Of a DNA stretch of 64,000 bases, positions 17,195-25,043 are shown one piece after another. The notes under the pieces were generated by a model that searched no databases, was not told where the DNA came from, and saw only the letters and a program-made list of their open reading frames with translations. The position numbers were made by a program, and so were the translations under genes. Position 1 is the stretch's first letter; the number at the start of each line of letters is the position of its first letter. Origin of the DNA: Flavobacteriales bacterium (GTDB taxonomy: Bacteria > Bacteroidota > Bacteroidia > Flavobacteriales_D > Crocinitomicaceae); contig CANITF010000006.1 in NCBI GenBank assembly GCA_947470515.1, positions 1 to 64,000 on the forward strand, written 5' to 3'.

Positions 17195-18282
17195 TCTTCT
17201 ATAAATTGTGTAGAAATTCCATTTATTAAATTAATCACATTGTCATATTCAAAATCATTTTGAAGTATTTCAATGGCTTTTTTACTTCGATTTCCAGATT
17301 TGCAAAAAACTACGATATTCTTCGTTTTCGGGATAATATTTACGTGATTTTTAAGTTCACCCAAAGGGATTTTCAATATATTTTCTCCTTCAAAAAAAGG
17401 CAGTTCACCAACCTCCCGAACGTCTAATAAAATATATTGATCGCTTTCATCTAACACTTGTTGATGATTTATTTCATTTACTTCTAAATTCGAACAAGAA
17501 GAGGAATAATTCTCTTTATTTAATTGCTTGTCTTTGAACAAGGCTTCATAATCAAACTCCTGATTTTTATTAATTAAAAAGAAGTCCGTGGTATTTTTGA
17601 GCGCATTATAAACAAGTAGTTTGCCAGATAGCACCTCTCCTATTCCAGTAATTATTTTTATTACTTCGTTTGCTTGTAAAACGCCAATAACTCCTGGCAA
17701 AACACCGATAACTCCAGAAAGGGAACAATTTGTTGTCGATTCCTCAGTTGGAAGTTCTGGAAACATGCAACGATAAGTTGGTCCATTTTGAAAATTAAAA
17801 ACACTTACTTGTCCTTCGAATCTGTATATGGATCCATAAACCACTATTTTTTGCATTAAAACACATGCATCATTCACAAGAAAACGGGTTGCATAATTAT
17901 CTGAGCAATCGACTATTATGTCATAGTCTTGGATAATCTCTAAAGCATTTTCAGTTTCAAGTGTAAAAGGAAATGCCACGATCTCACTATGTGGATTTAA
18001 TGCCGTCAATTTATTTTTACTTTCGACAGCTTTATTTTTTCCAATTGAATTAAAATCAAAGAGAATTTGTCGGTGTAAATTTGATACATCAACGGAATCC
18101 CCATCGATAATTCCAATGTTTCCAACACCCGCAGCTGCAATGTATTGCAATAAGGGACAACCCAATCCACCGGCACCAATAACCAACACTTTGGCTTGTT
18201 TCAATTTGAGTTGACCAGCCATACCAATTTCGTCAACCAATAATTGACGTGAATAATAAGCTATTTCGTTTTCTGTTAGCAT
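17170..18282 (-). CDS. moeB: Molybdopterin-synthase adenylyltransferase MoeB with rhodanese domain
   Basis: A 370-aa HesA/MoeB/ThiF-family enzyme that adenylates the MoaD C-terminus. The nucleotide-binding loop G36-A-G-G-L-G and downstream D-x-D-x-V-D-x-S-N-L-H-R-Q are intact. A C-terminal rhodanese domain (about residues 275-368) has its catalytic Cys327 in C-K-S-G-N-R-S and could supply sulfur to MoaD in the same polypeptide. It heads the moeB-moaE-moaCB block. The 231 bases upstream contain a dispersed repeat separating it from moaD. Confidence 0.92.
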   Translation of the reverse strand: MLTENEIAYYSRQLLVDEIGMAGQLKLKQAKVLVIGAGGLGCPLLQYIAAAGVGNIGIIDGDSVDVSNLHRQILFDFNSIGKNKAVESKNKLTALNPHSEIVAFPFTLETENALEIIQDYDIIVDCSDNYATRFLVNDACVLMQKIVVYGSIYRFEGQVSVFNFQNGPTYRCMFPELPTEESTTNCSLSGVIGVLPGVIGVLQANEVIKIITGIGEVLSGKLLVYNALKNTTDFFLINKNQEFDYEALFKDKQLNKENYSSSCSNLEVNEINHQQVLDESDQYILLDVREVGELPFFEGENILKIPLGELKNHVNIIPKTKNIVVFCKSGNRSKKAIEILQNDFEYDNVINLINGISTQFIEEWERKKKH

Positions 18283-18337
18283 TTTTTATCAACTAATAGT
18301 CAAACCTATTTGGTATTAAACTTACATTTATTATTGT

Positions 18338-18500
18338 TTTTGTCATGGTTTTTATTCAAAAACTCACGCCAAAAACGATTTCTGTTAACATTTTACACGA
18401 CGGTTTACATCCGTCGTTACAAACATTTTTCCCTGCACTATCGCTTGGTCTTCATTTGCTACGCAACTTCTCCTACGGAGTTTTTATACTGAACTAGGTC
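18338..18500 (-). repeat. Dispersed repeat, copy 1 (related to 34560-34680)
   Basis: Shares with the second copy a TTTTGTCATGGTTTTTA block, CACGCCAAAA, a hairpin of type CGACGG...CCGTCG, and CTCCTnnGGAGTTTTTA. It fills most of the gap between moaD and moeB. No open frame that looks like a protein is present. Outer limits are approximate and the strand is arbitrary. Confidence 0.6.
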
Positions 18501-18513
18501 GTTTTGGCCTAAT

Positions 18514-18753
18514 TCAACCACCTGCAAAAGGAGGTAAAATTGCGATTGTTTTTACTTCTTTATCTCGAATCGAATTAGATATCACTCCATCAACAGCAAT
18601 TGTAAATGTCATTCCTTCAAGTGCAGGATATTTCAATTTGATTGATTTTTTCAAATCGTTTAAATCGAAGATATCTGTATCCAAATTAAGCTCTTCATTT
18701 TGAAGATTTAATTTCTCTGCAATCATTCCAAAAAATCGTACTTCACAATTCAT
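18514..18753 (-). CDS. moaD: Molybdopterin synthase sulfur carrier subunit MoaD
   Basis: 79-aa ubiquitin-fold protein ending P-P-F-A-G-G; the terminal Gly-Gly is adenylated by MoeB and converted to a thiocarboxylate for MoaE. The start overlaps the mobA stop by four bases. It is separated from moeB by a repeat-containing gap, but the direction is the same. Confidence 0.92.
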   Translation of the reverse strand: MNCEVRFFGMIAEKLNLQNEELNLDTDIFDLNDLKKSIKLKYPALEGMTFTIAVDGVISNSIRDKEVKTIAILPPFAGG

Positions 18754-19322
18754 AGCTCACTTTTTCTTAATTCTTCAGGCGTATTTATATTTGAAAAAGA
18801 TTTGTTCTCAATTTGAGGTAACAATTTTTCAATATCGAGAATTTTAAAATCACACCCATTTATAAATTGTTCCACTTTCAACAAATTTAAAATCAAATGT
18901 TCGCCTAAGGATTTCAGTAAACTTGAATCGTAAATTCCGATTAACGGATGCAATTGATTTTTAAATTTAACAATTGAAATTTGTTCTTCTCCAGACTCTC
19001 GGATCAAAATATCAATAATTGTTTCATCGAGGAATGGAATGTCGCAACTTAAAATTAAGTTTTTGGCTGATTTCGATTTCGATAAACCAGTAAAGATTCC
19101 ACCAAGAGGACCTTTTTCTTCAATAATATCAGGAAATACTGGAAAACCAAATTTTTGATATTCGCTATTTTTTGAGATAATAATAATTTCTTTAATTCCA
19201 GCTTTCTTCAAAGAATTAATCACATGATTTATCATTGGAACCCCATTCAAAGCAAGTAATCCTTTATCGGATCCCATGCGAGAACTTTTTCCTCCAGCTA
19301 ATATTATTCCTGTGATGTTCAT
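18750..19322 (-). CDS. mobA: Molybdenum cofactor guanylyltransferase MobA
   Basis: 190 aa. It attaches GMP to Mo-molybdopterin, giving the bis-MGD cofactor that NarG needs. The nucleotide-binding signature L-A-G-G-K-S-S-R-M-G-S-D-K-G (residues 8-21) is complete, and L-S-C-D-I-P-F follows mid-protein. It overlaps modE-like and moaD genes by four bases each (ATGA-type junctions). Confidence 0.93.
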   Translation of the reverse strand: MNITGIILAGGKSSRMGSDKGLLALNGVPMINHVINSLKKAGIKEIIIISKNSEYQKFGFPVFPDIIEEKGPLGGIFTGLSKSKSAKNLILSCDIPFLDETIIDILIRESGEEQISIVKFKNQLHPLIGIYDSSLLKSLGEHLILNLLKVEQFINGCDFKILDIEKLLPQIENKSFSNINTPEELRKSEL

Positions 19323-19672
19323 CCTAAAAGATTCAATTTTTCAAGTTCAGTTTGTAGGTAGATTTTATTTTCTTCGTTTAAACGAGTAAATATTTCAACC
19401 AATCTTTTTCCTGAGTCACTCAGAATCGAGCCACCGCCATTTACTCCTCCAGTCGTGCCAACTACAAGAGGCTCTGGAAAATGCAAATTCATCGAAGTAA
19501 CGAGACCCCAAGCCTTTTTATACGACATTTTCATTTCTTTCGCTGCTCTAGACATGGAACCCATTTCATCAATTTTCTTTAATAACTCAATTCTACCTTC
19601 CCCAAGAAACGTACCTTGTTCAGTACTAATCCATATCCTACTTTTGATATTATATTTTTGAGAAAGGTCCAT
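19319..19672 (-). CDS. ModE-like molybdate-responsive HTH protein (DNA-binding domain only)
   Basis: A 117-aa winged-helix protein of the ModE N-terminal/LysR-like type: E-G-R-I-E-L-L-K-K-I-D-E-M-G-S-M-S-R-A-A-K-E-M-K-M-S-Y-K-K-A-W is the family helix-turn-helix. The C-terminal TOBE/MOP molybdate-binding domains of E. coli ModE are absent, so molybdate sensing by this protein alone is doubtful. It is first in the modE-mobA-moaD unit, which carries its own Crp/Fnr-type promoter. Confidence 0.88.
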   Translation of the reverse strand: MDLSQKYNIKSRIWISTEQGTFLGEGRIELLKKIDEMGSMSRAAKEMKMSYKKAWGLVTSMNLHFPEPLVVGTTGGVNGGGSILSDSGKRLVEIFTRLNEENKIYLQTELEKLNLLG

Positions 19673-19700
19673 ACCGTTATGTATATTAAAATATATCGAT

Positions 19701-19744
19701 CAAAAGTAACGAAACATCTCCCTTATTTCTATGATTTAAATCAC
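19701..19744 (-). promoter_or_regulatory. Crp/Fnr dyad plus -7 element
   Basis: Dyad ATGATTTAAATCAC (19731-19744) and minus-strand -7 element TACTTTTG (19701-19708), 33 bp apart, in front of modE-mobA-moaD. Confidence 0.8.
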
Positions 19745-19754
19745 ATATAAAAGT

Positions 19755-20930
19755 TTATTGAATCATAAACACTTCCACCATTTCATCAGCCTCCCATTGT
19801 GCTTTACCTTCTTCCAATCTAACTAGGCAATTTGCTTCAATAAATGAGCTTAACATAGCAGAACTTTGAGCAGGTAATATTGAAACTGTATCGTTTTCAA
19901 GTTTGCCTTTTAAGAAAAAAGTAAGATTTGGTGATTTTTCAAAATTGGATACTAATTGTACTTTTTTAGAAGTTAAAAAGTCAGCTTTACGACCAGTTAA
20001 CCCAGACAAAGCGTGCAACACAAAAATATAGAATGAAGTTAAAACTGCCGCTGGATTTCCTGGCAATGCAAAAATGAGAGTTTCACCTTTTTGGCCAAAG
20101 AACAAAGGTTTACCAGGCTTTTGTTTCACTTTATAGAACTTTTCAGTGACATTTATATCTGCAAGAATTTTCCCGACAAAATCATAATCTCCAACTGATA
20201 TTCCACCGGTAATTAAAACCAAATCATTCGAATCAATAGCAACCTCAATTTTTTCTCGAATCAAATCATATGAATCTTCTACAATCGAAACATTTGCTTC
20301 AAAACCGTAAACTGAAAGTGCTGAAATAAGCGTGTTTGTATTGGATTCGAAAATTTGACCTTTTTTCAGTATTTCACCGGCACTAACTAATTCATTTCCA
20401 GTTGCTATAACAGCAATTTTTGGTTTTTTAAACACGTTGACTTTTTCAATACCAATTGTTGAAAGGAATCCAATAGCGCCAGGATTTAACACTGTATATT
20501 TTTTAACAGCAACATTTCCTTCTCTTATTTGTTCGCCACAAAGTCGAATATTTTCACCATTTTCAATTAACTTATTAAGGAGAATTTGATCACCTTCTTT
20601 TTCAATATCTTCTTGCTTTACAACAGCTGTGGTATTTTCCGGAAGCATCGCTCCGGTAAAAATACGGCATGCTTCACCAACATTCAAATTAATTTTTTCA
20701 GCAGAATCGCCAGCTTTTAATTCAGAAATAACGCTAAATTTCAATTGCCCTTGAACATGATTCACAGCGTACCCATCCATTGCAGACTGATCAAAAGGAG
20801 GAAATGAGATTGTTGAAACGCACTCTTTTGCTAAAACATAGCCCGTTGCTTTTCCTACTTCAATTTCTATTACTCCTAATTCTTTCGCAACTTGCGTAAT
20901 ACTATTTAACGCTTCTTCTACACTTACCAT
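19755..20930 (-). CDS. moeA: Molybdopterin molybdotransferase MoeA
   Basis: 391 aa. It inserts molybdate into adenylated molybdopterin. Family landmarks: F-D-Q-S-A-M-D-G-Y-A near residue 47, I-F-T-G-A-M-L-P near residue 90, A-V-I-A-T-G-N-E-L-V mid-protein, T-G-G-I-S-V-G-D-Y-D, and L-P-G-N-P-A-A-V. It is transcribed toward modE from a promoter in the divergent region shared with the first Crp/Fnr gene. Confidence 0.95.
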   Translation of the reverse strand: MVSVEEALNSITQVAKELGVIEIEVGKATGYVLAKECVSTISFPPFDQSAMDGYAVNHVQGQLKFSVISELKAGDSAEKINLNVGEACRIFTGAMLPENTTAVVKQEDIEKEGDQILLNKLIENGENIRLCGEQIREGNVAVKKYTVLNPGAIGFLSTIGIEKVNVFKKPKIAVIATGNELVSAGEILKKGQIFESNTNTLISALSVYGFEANVSIVEDSYDLIREKIEVAIDSNDLVLITGGISVGDYDFVGKILADINVTEKFYKVKQKPGKPLFFGQKGETLIFALPGNPAAVLTSFYIFVLHALSGLTGRKADFLTSKKVQLVSNFEKSPNLTFFLKGKLENDTVSILPAQSSAMLSSFIEANCLVRLEEGKAQWEADEMVEVFMIQ

Positions 20931-20946
20931 GAATTTACTTTTTATA

Positions 20947-20990
20947 CAAATTTGATAAAGACCCTCACTTAATCATATGATTTACATCAT
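20947..20990 (-). promoter_or_regulatory. Crp/Fnr dyad in moeA / crp-fnr divergent region
   Basis: Dyad ATGATTTACATCAT (20977-20990). On the minus strand a -7-like CAAATTTG (20947-20954) is 33 bp away, serving moeA. On the plus strand the regulator gene has its own TATATTTG (20998-21005) with the dyad only 18 bp away (about -26), a position better suited to autorepression. Confidence 0.7.
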
Positions 20991-21037
20991 AAATAACTAT
21001 ATTTGTATGAGTATGTATTTCCTTTTAAGTTGTAAAT

Positions 21038-21748
21038 ATGAAAAAAAATACGATTGAAATACCTTCTTGCAGTAATTGTGGAAATTCAAAAGAATTCTTT
21101 TGTAATTTATCTGAAAGCGAAAAACAATTGTTGAGTGATAAAAAGGGAGACAATTTCTATAAAAAAGGGCAAGTTATTTTTTACGAAGGCAATCATGCAA
21201 ATGGATTGTATTGTTTGTATGATGGAAAAGTGAAGCTCACCAAATTAGGGAAAGACGGAAAAGAACAAATTGTACGTTTTTCAAAAAACGGAGATATTTT
21301 GGGATATCGTTCTTTGTTAAGTGATGAGCCATATCATGCGACAGCGACAGCTTTAGAAGATTCGCATATTTGTATGATTTCAAAGGAGAAATTTCTTCAA
21401 GTTGTAGAACAAAACACAAAATTATCCTTGCAAGTTATCCAATTACTTTCGAAAGATTTAAAAGGAGCAGAGCAACATTTAATTGATGTAGCTCAAAAAA
21501 CTGTAAAGGAAAGAATTGCGGAATCTCTTATTTTACTAAAAAACACATTTGGATATCTTGCTGATGGTAAAACAATCAATATAAACATGACTCGTTCTGA
21601 AATTGCCGATATGGCTGGCACATCTACAGAATCAACCATTCGTACCTTGGCAACTTTGAGTGATGAAAACATGATTGCATTAGATGGAAAAAATATCATT
21701 ATTTCAGATTTGCCAAATTTAATTCGTTGTTCCAACACATACGATTAA
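21038..21748 (+). CDS. Crp/Fnr-family regulator with N-terminal Cys cluster
   Basis: A 236-aa regulator: cyclic-nucleotide-like beta roll, dimer helix and winged HTH. The N-terminus has C11-x2-C14-x7-C22, reminiscent of the Fnr [4Fe-4S] ligands (C-x2-C-x5-C in E. coli); C59 or the Cys in H-I-C-M-I could be the fourth ligand. The recognition helix reads T-S-T-E-S-T-I-R-T-L, retaining the Glu and Arg that contact TGA half-sites. It is thus the best candidate for the protein that reads the TGAT...ATCA dyads in this window. Oxygen or NO sensing is inferred. Confidence 0.88.
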   Translation: MKKNTIEIPSCSNCGNSKEFFCNLSESEKQLLSDKKGDNFYKKGQVIFYEGNHANGLYCLYDGKVKLTKLGKDGKEQIVRFSKNGDILGYRSLLSDEPYHATATALEDSHICMISKEKFLQVVEQNTKLSLQVIQLLSKDLKGAEQHLIDVAQKTVKERIAESLILLKNTFGYLADGKTININMTRSEIADMAGTSTESTIRTLATLSDENMIALDGKNIIISDLPNLIRCSNTYD

Positions 21749-21778
21749 TACAAAATATCCATTTCGTCAATTCTTCTA

Positions 21779-21822
21779 ATGATTTGAATCATATTATTTA
21801 GTATTTGACTTTCATAGTTTTA
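21779..21822 (+). promoter_or_regulatory. Crp/Fnr dyad plus -7 element
   Basis: Dyad ATGATTTGAATCAT (21779-21792) and -7-like TAGTTTTA (21815-21822), 33 bp apart, before the second Crp/Fnr gene. Confidence 0.7.
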
Positions 21823-21846
21823 CATCAATCGATTTTGTAAAGAACT

Positions 21847-22476
21847 ATGGACAAGGATAATCAAAGATTTAATTTACAATTCATCAAGGATTCGTTCAGT
21901 GGTGAAGAAATAAATTTATCCTCTGGCGATATTTTATTTAATGAAGGTGAAAAAAATGATTTTGTTTTTTTTATAGAATCTGGTTCTATAAAGGTTTTGA
22001 AGAACAAATGGGTCATTGGCATAACTAAAGCTTTTGAATTTGTTGGAATAACCTCGTGCATCAATGAAATTGACATTTACACTTTTTCATCTAAAGCAAT
22101 TGAAGATTCTAAATTGCTAAAAATTAAAAAAATCGCTTTCAAAAATTTATTACTTGAAAACAAACATTTTTCTAAACAAATAATTGAAATTTTGTGCGAA
22201 CGCATTAAATTAACGGACATTCGAACAAGAAGTTATATTGATAATTCACCACGGCAGCGAGTTCTTTTTGAGATTTTCAACAATATTACACGGTCAAATA
22301 ATTCAATAGCAGCATACATCACAAATGAAGATTTATCTGAATTAACGGGTATTTCAAAAAGAGCTGTGACAAAAATCATAACTGATTTAACCAAAGAAGG
22401 ACTTCTTGAAAGAAAGGATTTAGGTAGTATCTTAATAAAAGATGAACCAAAAATTTTAACTGAAATAAAGCCTTAA
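21847..22476 (+). CDS. Crp/Fnr-family regulator 2
   Basis: A 209-aa protein with an N-terminal cNMP-like sensor barrel and C-terminal winged HTH. No N-terminal Cys cluster. The recognition helix (G-I-S-K-R-A-V-T-K-I-I) lacks the Glu-x-x-x-Arg pair, so its DNA target should differ from the TGAT/ATCA dyads. It is itself preceded by such a dyad, suggesting it lies downstream of the first regulator in a cascade. Its stop overlaps that of the convergent third regulator by four bases. Confidence 0.82.
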   Translation: MDKDNQRFNLQFIKDSFSGEEINLSSGDILFNEGEKNDFVFFIESGSIKVLKNKWVIGITKAFEFVGITSCINEIDIYTFSSKAIEDSKLLKIKKIAFKNLLLENKHFSKQIIEILCERIKLTDIRTRSYIDNSPRQRVLFEIFNNITRSNNSIAAYITNEDLSELTGISKRAVTKIITDLTKEGLLERKDLGSILIKDEPKILTEIKP

Positions 22477-23135
22477 TTTAATTCGCCTTCTTTTATCGAT
22501 TTCAATTTTTCTAAATCGCAAAGATGAATGAATTTACCTTCAATTTTAATTACTTTTTCAGTATTCAATTCGGCTAACGTTCGAACTAACGTTTCATATC
22601 GCACGCCCGCTTGACTCGCTAAATCAGTTCGAGAAAGTGTAAAACTCAATTTAGTTTCACTTCCTTTTGCAAAACCGAATACTTCATAGTTATTATACAG
22701 CACTGATGCGACCATATTTCGAACTGGTAATTGACTTGCTAAGCGTTCTGATTCTCTCAATTCTTCTGCAAAAAAGATCATCATAGCATATGCAAAGGAT
22801 GAATTAGCAATTACAGCTTCGTTGAATATTTTTAAGGGAATAAAAATAAGATCAGTATTCTCTAGCGCAATTGCAGAAACAGAATATTTCCAAGAACCAC
22901 CAAACCCTCTATGACCAATTATGTCTCCATCTGCGGCCAATCGAATAATCCGTTCAGTATCATTCCCGTTTTTTGTAGTGATTTTTACTTTTCCAGCATG
23001 AATTATGTGGAGTCCTTCAATGGCTTGTCCAGTTTCAAAAATAAAATCCCCTTTTTTAACCTGGACTATTTTGCTGTGGAATTCGATATATTCATTCCAC
23101 CCATCTGAACAATAATTTTGTATAATAGAATTCAT
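22473..23135 (-). CDS. Crp/Fnr-family regulator 3
   Basis: A 220-aa regulator. Sensor barrel with G-x-H-I-I-H-A-G-K-V-K and a D-I-I-G-H-R-G-F segment, a dimer helix, and a winged HTH with recognition helix G-V-R-Y-E-T-L-V-R-T-L that keeps Glu and Arg. It could therefore bind the same dyads as regulator 1. No N-terminal Cys cluster beyond a single Cys at residue 9. It is the last gene of the hemerythrin-moaA-regulator unit, 18 bases after moaA. Confidence 0.85.
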   Translation of the reverse strand: MNSIIQNYCSDGWNEYIEFHSKIVQVKKGDFIFETGQAIEGLHIIHAGKVKITTKNGNDTERIIRLAADGDIIGHRGFGGSWKYSVSAIALENTDLIFIPLKIFNEAVIANSSFAYAMMIFFAEELRESERLASQLPVRNMVASVLYNNYEVFGFAKGSETKLSFTLSRTDLASQAGVRYETLVRTLAELNTEKVIKIEGKFIHLCDLEKLKSIKEGELN

Positions 23136-23153
23136 TTAAGCTATACTTTTTCT

Positions 23154-24167
23154 TTAACCACCAATCGTAATCATGGATCTATTCTTCATTTTCCTTACCG
23201 TTTCATTGCTGAAATCAGCAAAACCTCCTCGTTCTTTATATTTAGAATGAATTGCATCCAAAATTAATTCTTTTAAAGGATTTCCTGCTCGATATTCAGT
23301 AAGTAAATCTGTTTCTGATTGTGAAAACAGGCAATTTTTTATTTTTCCATCAGCCGTCAATCTAATTCTATTGCACGTTGAGCAAAAAGGATTTGTAACA
23401 GAGCTAATGACACCAAATGATCCGATTGAACCTTTAATTTGGTAATTTTTTGTTGTATCATTCTTCGCATCTTCAATTCTCATCACCTTATCAGCTCCAT
23501 AGAAGAAGTTCACTTTATCTATAATTTCTTTTAATGATACCTTTTTTTCTAGGTTCCAATTATTCCCATCAAAAGGCATGAATTCAATAAATCGAATATG
23601 AATTTTTTCAGTTCGAGACCATTCTACAAAATCGAAAATTTCATCATCGTTGACATCGCGCATTAGGACTACATTGATTTTAACATTGAAATCATTTTCT
23701 AAAAGTAAACTGATGTTTTCTTTTATTTTGTGAAAGTAACTTCTTCTTGAAATAGTGTTAAATCTCTCTTCTTTTAAAGAGTCTAAACTTACATTTATAT
23801 TTTTTATTCCCGCTTTTAAAAGTGCATCCAAATGTGAATCTATAAGAATTGCATTCGTAGTCAATGCTATTTCTATCGGTAGTTTCGCCAATTCTTGAAT
23901 TAAGTCATCAAAGCCTCTTTTAACAAGTGGTTCTCCTCCTGTTAATCTTATTTTTTTGACACCAAGCTCAACGAAAACTTTAGCTATAGCCAAAAGTTCT
24001 TCTGAACTCATAAACTCAGCTTTATCACGCAATTCTATCCCCTCAGCTGGCATACAATAGAAGCAACGTAAATTACAGCGTTCAGTTAGAGAAATACGCA
24101 AATAATCATGCACTCTACCATATTTATCAACTATATTTTCTATTTGATTATCCATTGATAATTGCAA
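23154..24167 (-). CDS. moaA: GTP 3',8-cyclase MoaA
   Basis: 337-aa radical SAM enzyme for the first step of molybdopterin synthesis. The N-terminal cluster motif C-N-L-R-C-F-Y-C is complete, the C-terminal second cluster shows C-S-T-C-N-R-I-R-L, and the protein ends Gly-Gly as required for GTP cyclisation. The start (Met1 at 24167 or Met5) overlaps the hemerythrin gene by 20 bases, so both are co-transcribed from the Crp/Fnr site at 24919. Confidence 0.95.
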   Translation of the reverse strand: MQLSMDNQIENIVDKYGRVHDYLRISLTERCNLRCFYCMPAEGIELRDKAEFMSSEELLAIAKVFVELGVKKIRLTGGEPLVKRGFDDLIQELAKLPIEIALTTNAILIDSHLDALLKAGIKNINVSLDSLKEERFNTISRRSYFHKIKENISLLLENDFNVKINVVLMRDVNDDEIFDFVEWSRTEKIHIRFIEFMPFDGNNWNLEKKVSLKEIIDKVNFFYGADKVMRIEDAKNDTTKNYQIKGSIGSFGVISSVTNPFCSTCNRIRLTADGKIKNCLFSQSETDLLTEYRAGNPLKELILDAIHSKYKERGGFADFSNETVRKMKNRSMITIGG

Positions 24168-24858
24168 AATCTTGCTCTGTTAATAATTGTTGAGACAAAG
24201 GAAATAATGTTTCGTCCTCCCTAAAGATATGCAATCTTAATAATTCTGTTAGCTCTCTCCCTGAATTAAATGCTAAATCGAACGTCATCGCTCGAGACTC
24301 ATTGTCTCTCAACCTTGTTCCTAGCCCAAGAAAATTAAACGCCAAACTAGCCAATTGAATAAATTTCGTGTGATCGTCTTCCATTAAATCGATTGCTGTA
24401 CTTGGGTTTTCTCCTTTCCCATGTTCTCCAGACTCAATTAAACGGTCGTGTAAAATTCTGAAATAATGTCGTTCCTCTTTTCGATTATGAGGAAGAATGT
24501 GTTCGTCAAAATAAACGAAGAATTCATTAAAAGCGATATTTATTTCATTTGTAAAAACGAACCCACTTTCACGAAACGCAACTAACGCTTCATCAAATAT
24601 TTTCGTTTTTTCAACCACTTCTTTGTGCTCATCCATAAGTTCTTGAATGAATTTATTCATGTTCTCATAGTCAGAACCTAACATTCTTTCTTTATCATAT
24701 GCTTCGGGAGGATCCATGGCAGAAAACTCTTCCAAATTCTCTTCTTTGTCGATATTTCTTAAAATTGGATCTTCGTCTCTTAGTTTCTTAGAATGTTCTT
24801 TTAACTCTTCATCCTTTGAACCAACTCTTCTTCCCGTTTCCTTATTTATGAATTTCAT
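24148..24858 (-). CDS. Hemerythrin-domain protein
   Basis: A 236-aa protein with a hemerythrin-like four-helix domain in residues about 75-230: H in M-D-E-H-K-E-V, then H-I-L-P-H-N-R-K-E-E-R-H, D-D-H-T-K-F and L-R-L-H-I-F-R-E-D-E. These supply the His/Glu/Asp ligands of a diiron site. The first 70 residues are highly charged. Such proteins bind O2 or NO or help iron-sulfur repair; sitting before moaA (a [4Fe-4S] enzyme) fits protection of the cofactor pathway, by inference. Confidence 0.85.
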   Translation of the reverse strand: MKFINKETGRRVGSKDEELKEHSKKLRDEDPILRNIDKEENLEEFSAMDPPEAYDKERMLGSDYENMNKFIQELMDEHKEVVEKTKIFDEALVAFRESGFVFTNEINIAFNEFFVYFDEHILPHNRKEERHYFRILHDRLIESGEHGKGENPSTAIDLMEDDHTKFIQLASLAFNFLGLGTRLRDNESRAMTFDLAFNSGRELTELLRLHIFREDETLFPLSQQLLTEQDFAIING

Positions 24859-24888
24859 TTTCGCTAAAATTACCGTTATGTTTTTATG

Positions 24889-24932
24889 TAAATATCGGTA
24901 GAGAATACAAAACTATTTATGATTTAAATCAT
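24889..24932 (-). promoter_or_regulatory. Crp/Fnr dyad before hemerythrin-moaA
   Basis: Perfect dyad ATGATTTAAATCAT (24919-24932). A weak -7 match GATATTTA (24889-24896) sits at the usual 33 bp; a better TAnnTTTG match (24908-24915, TAGTTTTG) is only 14 bp away, so the promoter geometry is less certain here. Confidence 0.65.
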
Positions 24933-24994
24933 CTTTTAAAATATAGACATCTCTTTTTACTTTTTTTAAAAGCATCAAATGGAATTAAAATAAA

Positions 24995-25019
24995 AAACCC
25001 GAAGCAAAACTTCGGGTTT
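24995..25019 (-). terminator. Rho-independent terminator after porin gene
   Basis: Perfect ten-base arms AAACCCGAAG/CTTCGGGTTT with a five-base loop, followed by T-rich sequence on the minus strand. Confidence 0.9.
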
Positions 25020-25043
25020 GATAAACTATTATTTTTTAAACGA

